Assembly: GCA_027067015.1 (NCBI GenBank)
Contig: JAMOMS010000233.1
Coordinates: forward strand, 1 to 7,283
Reading direction: 5' to 3'
DNA from: Campylobacterales bacterium
GTDB lineage: Bacteria > Campylobacterota > Campylobacteria > Campylobacterales > Hydrogenimonadaceae
DNA length: 7,283 nt
Part shown: positions 5,014 through 7,283 of the stretch, in pieces
Numbering within the stretch: position 1 is the first letter of the stretch
Layout of the letters: every line of letters begins with the position of its first letter
Notes under the pieces: generated by a model
Seen by the model: only the letters and a program-made list of their open reading frames with translations
Database searches by the model: none
Told to the model about the DNA's origin: nothing
Made by a program: the position numbers and the translations under genes

Positions 5014-5919
5014 ATGAGTAATGTTAAGCAAAGCGAGGTGCTGTTTTTGTGGGACGTGAGGATGAGTAATCCCAACGGCGATATGCTCAACGATAACGCG
5101 CCCCGGTATGATGAGACCGATCGCAAAGCGATCGTAAGCGACGTGCGCATCAAACGCACCATTCGAGACGATATGCAAAGACGTTTGAACGAGACGATCT
5201 TTGTGAATAATCCTGAAAAAGCCATAACGGCCGAAGAGCGTTTTGATGAGCTGAAAAAAGCATCTGATAAATCTGATAAAAAAGATGAAAAAGAGGTTTT
5301 TCTAAGTTGCATTGACAACCGTCTGTTTGGCGGCGTGGCACCAAAAAGCAAACTTCAAATCATCGGCGCGGTGCAGTTTACCTGGAGTAAGTCGCTAAAC
5401 CGCACGGAGATTGTCATCTCTCAAGGTACAGCGGCTTTTGGTACCAGCGGCAATTCGGTAAAAAGTTTTCGTATGGATCATTATCTTCCTTACGCCCTTT
5501 TTGCCTCTTACGCTACCGTGAACCGACTCAGTGCGCAATATTCCAAAGCGACGGAAGAGGATCTTGCAAAGATGTTTTCTTCGCTTTGGATGGGAACCAA
5601 ACTTCTTAATACTCGAAGCAAAACGGGACAAAAGCCCAGGGTGTTGATTCGCATAAGCTATAAAGACGATTCAATGATCGGACTGCTTGATGAACTGGTA
5701 AAGTTGCGCAACGAAAACAGCGAGCAGATTCGCACCTTTGAGGCGTGTGATATCGATATGACCCCGTTAAAAGAGGCGATTGAAGCGATGGGAGAGCGTG
5801 TGGATGAGGTACGTGTATGGTTTGACGAGAGCGCCGAAAAGGTTGTAGAGCCGCTAACAAAATTGCCGCAAACCAAAGCGATTAAGCTTTCGGGAGCCTT
5901 TAGCTACGACGGAGCGTAA
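5014..5919 (+). CDS. cas7: Type I-B Cascade backbone protein Cas7 (Csh2)
   Basis: A 301-residue Csh2-type Cas7, the RRM-fold subunit that forms the helical backbone of Cascade along the crRNA. The family signature is clear: NPNGDMLNDNAPRYD (19-33), VSDVRIKRTIRDDM, a lysine-rich insertion, CIDNRLFGGVAP, the GAVQFTWSKSLNRTE strand, the DHYLPYALFASYATVN helix, and LNTRSKTGQKPRVLIRISYKD. The length is normal. AAAGGAG (5001-5007) with a 6-base spacer supports ATG 5014, 14 bases after the preceding stop. Backbone subunits are needed in several copies, and this gene has the cleanest ribosome site in the operon. Confidence 0.94.
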   Translation: MSNVKQSEVLFLWDVRMSNPNGDMLNDNAPRYDETDRKAIVSDVRIKRTIRDDMQRRLNETIFVNNPEKAITAEERFDELKKASDKSDKKDEKEVFLSCIDNRLFGGVAPKSKLQIIGAVQFTWSKSLNRTEIVISQGTAAFGTSGNSVKSFRMDHYLPYALFASYATVNRLSAQYSKATEEDLAKMFSSLWMGTKLLNTRSKTGQKPRVLIRISYKDDSMIGLLDELVKLRNENSEQIRTFEACDIDMTPLKEAIEAMGERVDEVRVWFDESAEKVVEPLTKLPQTKAIKLSGAFSYDGA

Positions 5920-5921
5920 CG

Positions 5922-6659
5922 ATGGTGGCTTTTGAAATACGGGCGCGCTTCGGGGCGTTTCGGGATCCTTTTACCATCAGTCAGCACTTAACGCTACCTT
6001 TTCCTCCCAAAAGCGCCGTTGCCGGCCTGTTGGCGGCGATATTGGGCGAAACGGACTATCTGGAAGATAGACGTTATAGAGACTTTACCTATAGCGTCAT
6101 TGTGCGCAACCCCGTGCGTCGAAAAAGTTTTTCGCAAAACTATATCAATGACTATACACAAAAGAGTAAAGCGCGTTTGACGGAACTTTCAAAAAAAGAG
6201 TGGGAAAAGGTAGCGGAAGGTTTTCGCGATAAGAAAAATCCCCAAAAACCCATAAACCGTGAACTGCTGATTGAACCGAAATATCTAATTTTTATAGAGA
6301 GCTTTTTTGCTGAAAAGCAACTGGAGCGATACCTTCAAGAGAAACGTAGCGCATTTTTCCCCTATATGGGAAACAGTGAGTTTGCGGCGGCGTTGGATTT
6401 TGTGACAATCTCTCAGTGTAATATCATAGATGGGGAAATCGCGATTGATTCGTTTATAAAAGGTGAAGAAAAAAACGCCATTATTTTTGAAGAGGATGTC
6501 CGCTATACCCCGCTGAAGATGAGTACGGCATTGGATAAACAGCGCAAAGCGCTAACGTATGCCGAAGTTGTTTATGCCGATCGTCCGATTCGGTTGAAGC
6601 AAACTCGGGCGATGGAAATGATGACCGATAGAGGGATATTCCGGTGTCATATGATTTAA
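5922..6659 (+). CDS. cas5: Type I-B Cascade protein Cas5
   Basis: A 245-residue Cas5, the RAMP subunit that binds the 5' handle of the crRNA and contacts the large subunit. The N-terminus shows the family pattern ARFGAFRDPF (8-17) followed by LTLPFPPKSAVAGLLAAILG (23-42), which matches the Cas5 consensus around T-x-PFPP and GLL-x-x-ILG. The central part is charged and the protein ends in beta-rich stretches. The start lies 2 bases after the cas7 stop, with GGAG (5911-5914) at a 7-base spacing. Its 3' end overlaps cas3 by 16 bases. Cas6 is present separately, so this Cas5 is expected to be structural and not the processing nuclease seen in type I-C. Confidence 0.9.
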   Translation: MVAFEIRARFGAFRDPFTISQHLTLPFPPKSAVAGLLAAILGETDYLEDRRYRDFTYSVIVRNPVRRKSFSQNYINDYTQKSKARLTELSKKEWEKVAEGFRDKKNPQKPINRELLIEPKYLIFIESFFAEKQLERYLQEKRSAFFPYMGNSEFAAALDFVTISQCNIIDGEIAIDSFIKGEEKNAIIFEEDVRYTPLKMSTALDKQRKALTYAEVVYADRPIRLKQTRAMEMMTDRGIFRCHMI

Positions 6660-7283
6660 ATGATCCCAAATTGGTGCCGTTTTGGTCGCATCCGGGCAAA
6701 CGGTATGTTGATCATATCAAGCGGATGTTGCAAGGTTTTAATGATGTGCTTTTCCAAGAAGCCGTGTATTATCACGACGTTATCAAACTTGCCACACCTT
6801 TTCAGACCTATATCAGGCTTGAACGAAAAGAAGAAGAGAGTATCGAAGCGTTTGAAAGACGCCGAATGGGCTATAAAACGACTCACGCTTTAGAGAGCGC
6901 GTATATCTACTATGTGGTAAATCGCCGCGAGGATGCGGGTTTTTTGATGGTCTTTACCGCCATTGCCAACCATCACGGCGCATTGCCGGATATGGCCGAA
7001 ATGCTTCAACATATCAAAACAATTCCCGAAAAATTTAATAAAAGTGCCATCAAAGAGGTGACGGCACTTTTGGGTTTAAAAGAAGAAGAGAGTTTTTTTG
7101 CGTTTCAGCATTTCTTTTTTCACAGACTGCGCAAACAGCTTTCCGATTTTACGACACTTCATAACGCCATCAAGTTCAAAGAGCTTTTTTCCCGCCTTGT
7201 TTTGGCCGATAGATACGAAGCGGTTTTTGATGCGCCCTATAAGAATCTTCCCTATAAGGGTGCGGATGAGGTGAGGCGAGATA
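6644..7283 (+). CDS. cas3: Cas3, N-terminal HD nuclease domain (3' end outside window)
   Basis: The first 213 codons of Cas3, which cuts and degrades target DNA recruited by Cascade. HD-domain metal ligands are visible: SHP with His16, DH (23-24), HD (44-45) in YYHDVIKLATPFQTYI, His81, the pair His110-His111 in ANHHG, and Asp189 in LADRYEA. The usual HD-x-GK motif reads HDVIK, with Ile in place of Gly. GTG 6644 is the only good start: an in-frame TAG lies at 6629-6631, and GAGGG (6631-6635) sits 8 bases upstream. It overlaps cas5 by 16 bases. Whether a helicase domain follows or this is a separate Cas3'' cannot be seen. Confidence 0.87.
   Translation, partial: MSYDLNDPKLVPFWSHPGKRYVDHIKRMLQGFNDVLFQEAVYYHDVIKLATPFQTYIRLERKEEESIEAFERRRMGYKTTHALESAYIYYVVNRREDAGFLMVFTAIANHHGALPDMAEMLQHIKTIPEKFNKSAIKEVTALLGLKEEESFFAFQHFFFHRLRKQLSDFTTLHNAIKFKELFSRLVLADRYEAVFDAPYKNLPYKGADEVRRD

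Noticed and set aside
6660..6893. + strand frame starting at ATG 6660
   Set aside because: It lies in another frame of cas3, which carries clear HD-domain motifs over the same bases.

Overview
The window reads as a bacterial chromosome segment with every gene on the + strand. It runs from the end of a metabolic gene, through a toxin-antitoxin/accessory patch, into a type I-B CRISPR-Cas operon that continues past the right edge. Strong Shine-Dalgarno sites, extended -10 promoters and the Csh1/Csh2-type Cas proteins would fit a Campylobacterota (Sulfurimonas/Sulfuricurvum-like) host. That assignment is a low-confidence guess; nothing here is diagnostic.

Layout. 2-403: C-terminus of an aldehyde dehydrogenase. 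404-974: a YefM/Phd-like antitoxin and an overlapping RelE/ParE-like toxin, preceded by an extended -10 promoter and a TGTACA palindrome like the core of known YefM operators. 971-1435: a DUF523 protein with the cysteines expected for an iron-sulfur cluster, sharing ATGA with the toxin stop. 1440-1486: a probable cas promoter and a perfect 9-bp inverted repeat around the cas6 start. 1476 to the end: cas6, an Abi_2/HEPN gene, cas8b (csh1), a separate small-subunit-like gene (cas11b candidate), cas7 (csh2), cas5 and the HD domain of cas3. The window contains no CRISPR array and no adaptation genes; if present they lie outside it.

How the genes work together. Cas6 should cut pre-crRNA. Cas8b, the small subunit, Cas7 and Cas5 should form Cascade on the crRNA. 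Cas3 should degrade the DNA target. Two things depart from the usual I-B layout. First, an abortive-infection-type HEPN RNase candidate (R-x4-H) sits between cas6 and cas8b, with ATGA junctions on both sides. It is preceded by 188 bases that no standard cas gene explains. That gap contains a pair of 11-bp direct repeats 60 bp apart, several possible RNA stems and a 45-codon open frame that runs exactly into the abi start. Second, the region homologous to the C-terminus of Csh1 is a separate gene with its own Shine-Dalgarno and GTG start, which looks like a dedicated Cas11 rather than an internally translated one. The most interesting hypothesis is an RNase effector, possibly RNA-controlled, wired into a DNA-targeting type I-B operon.
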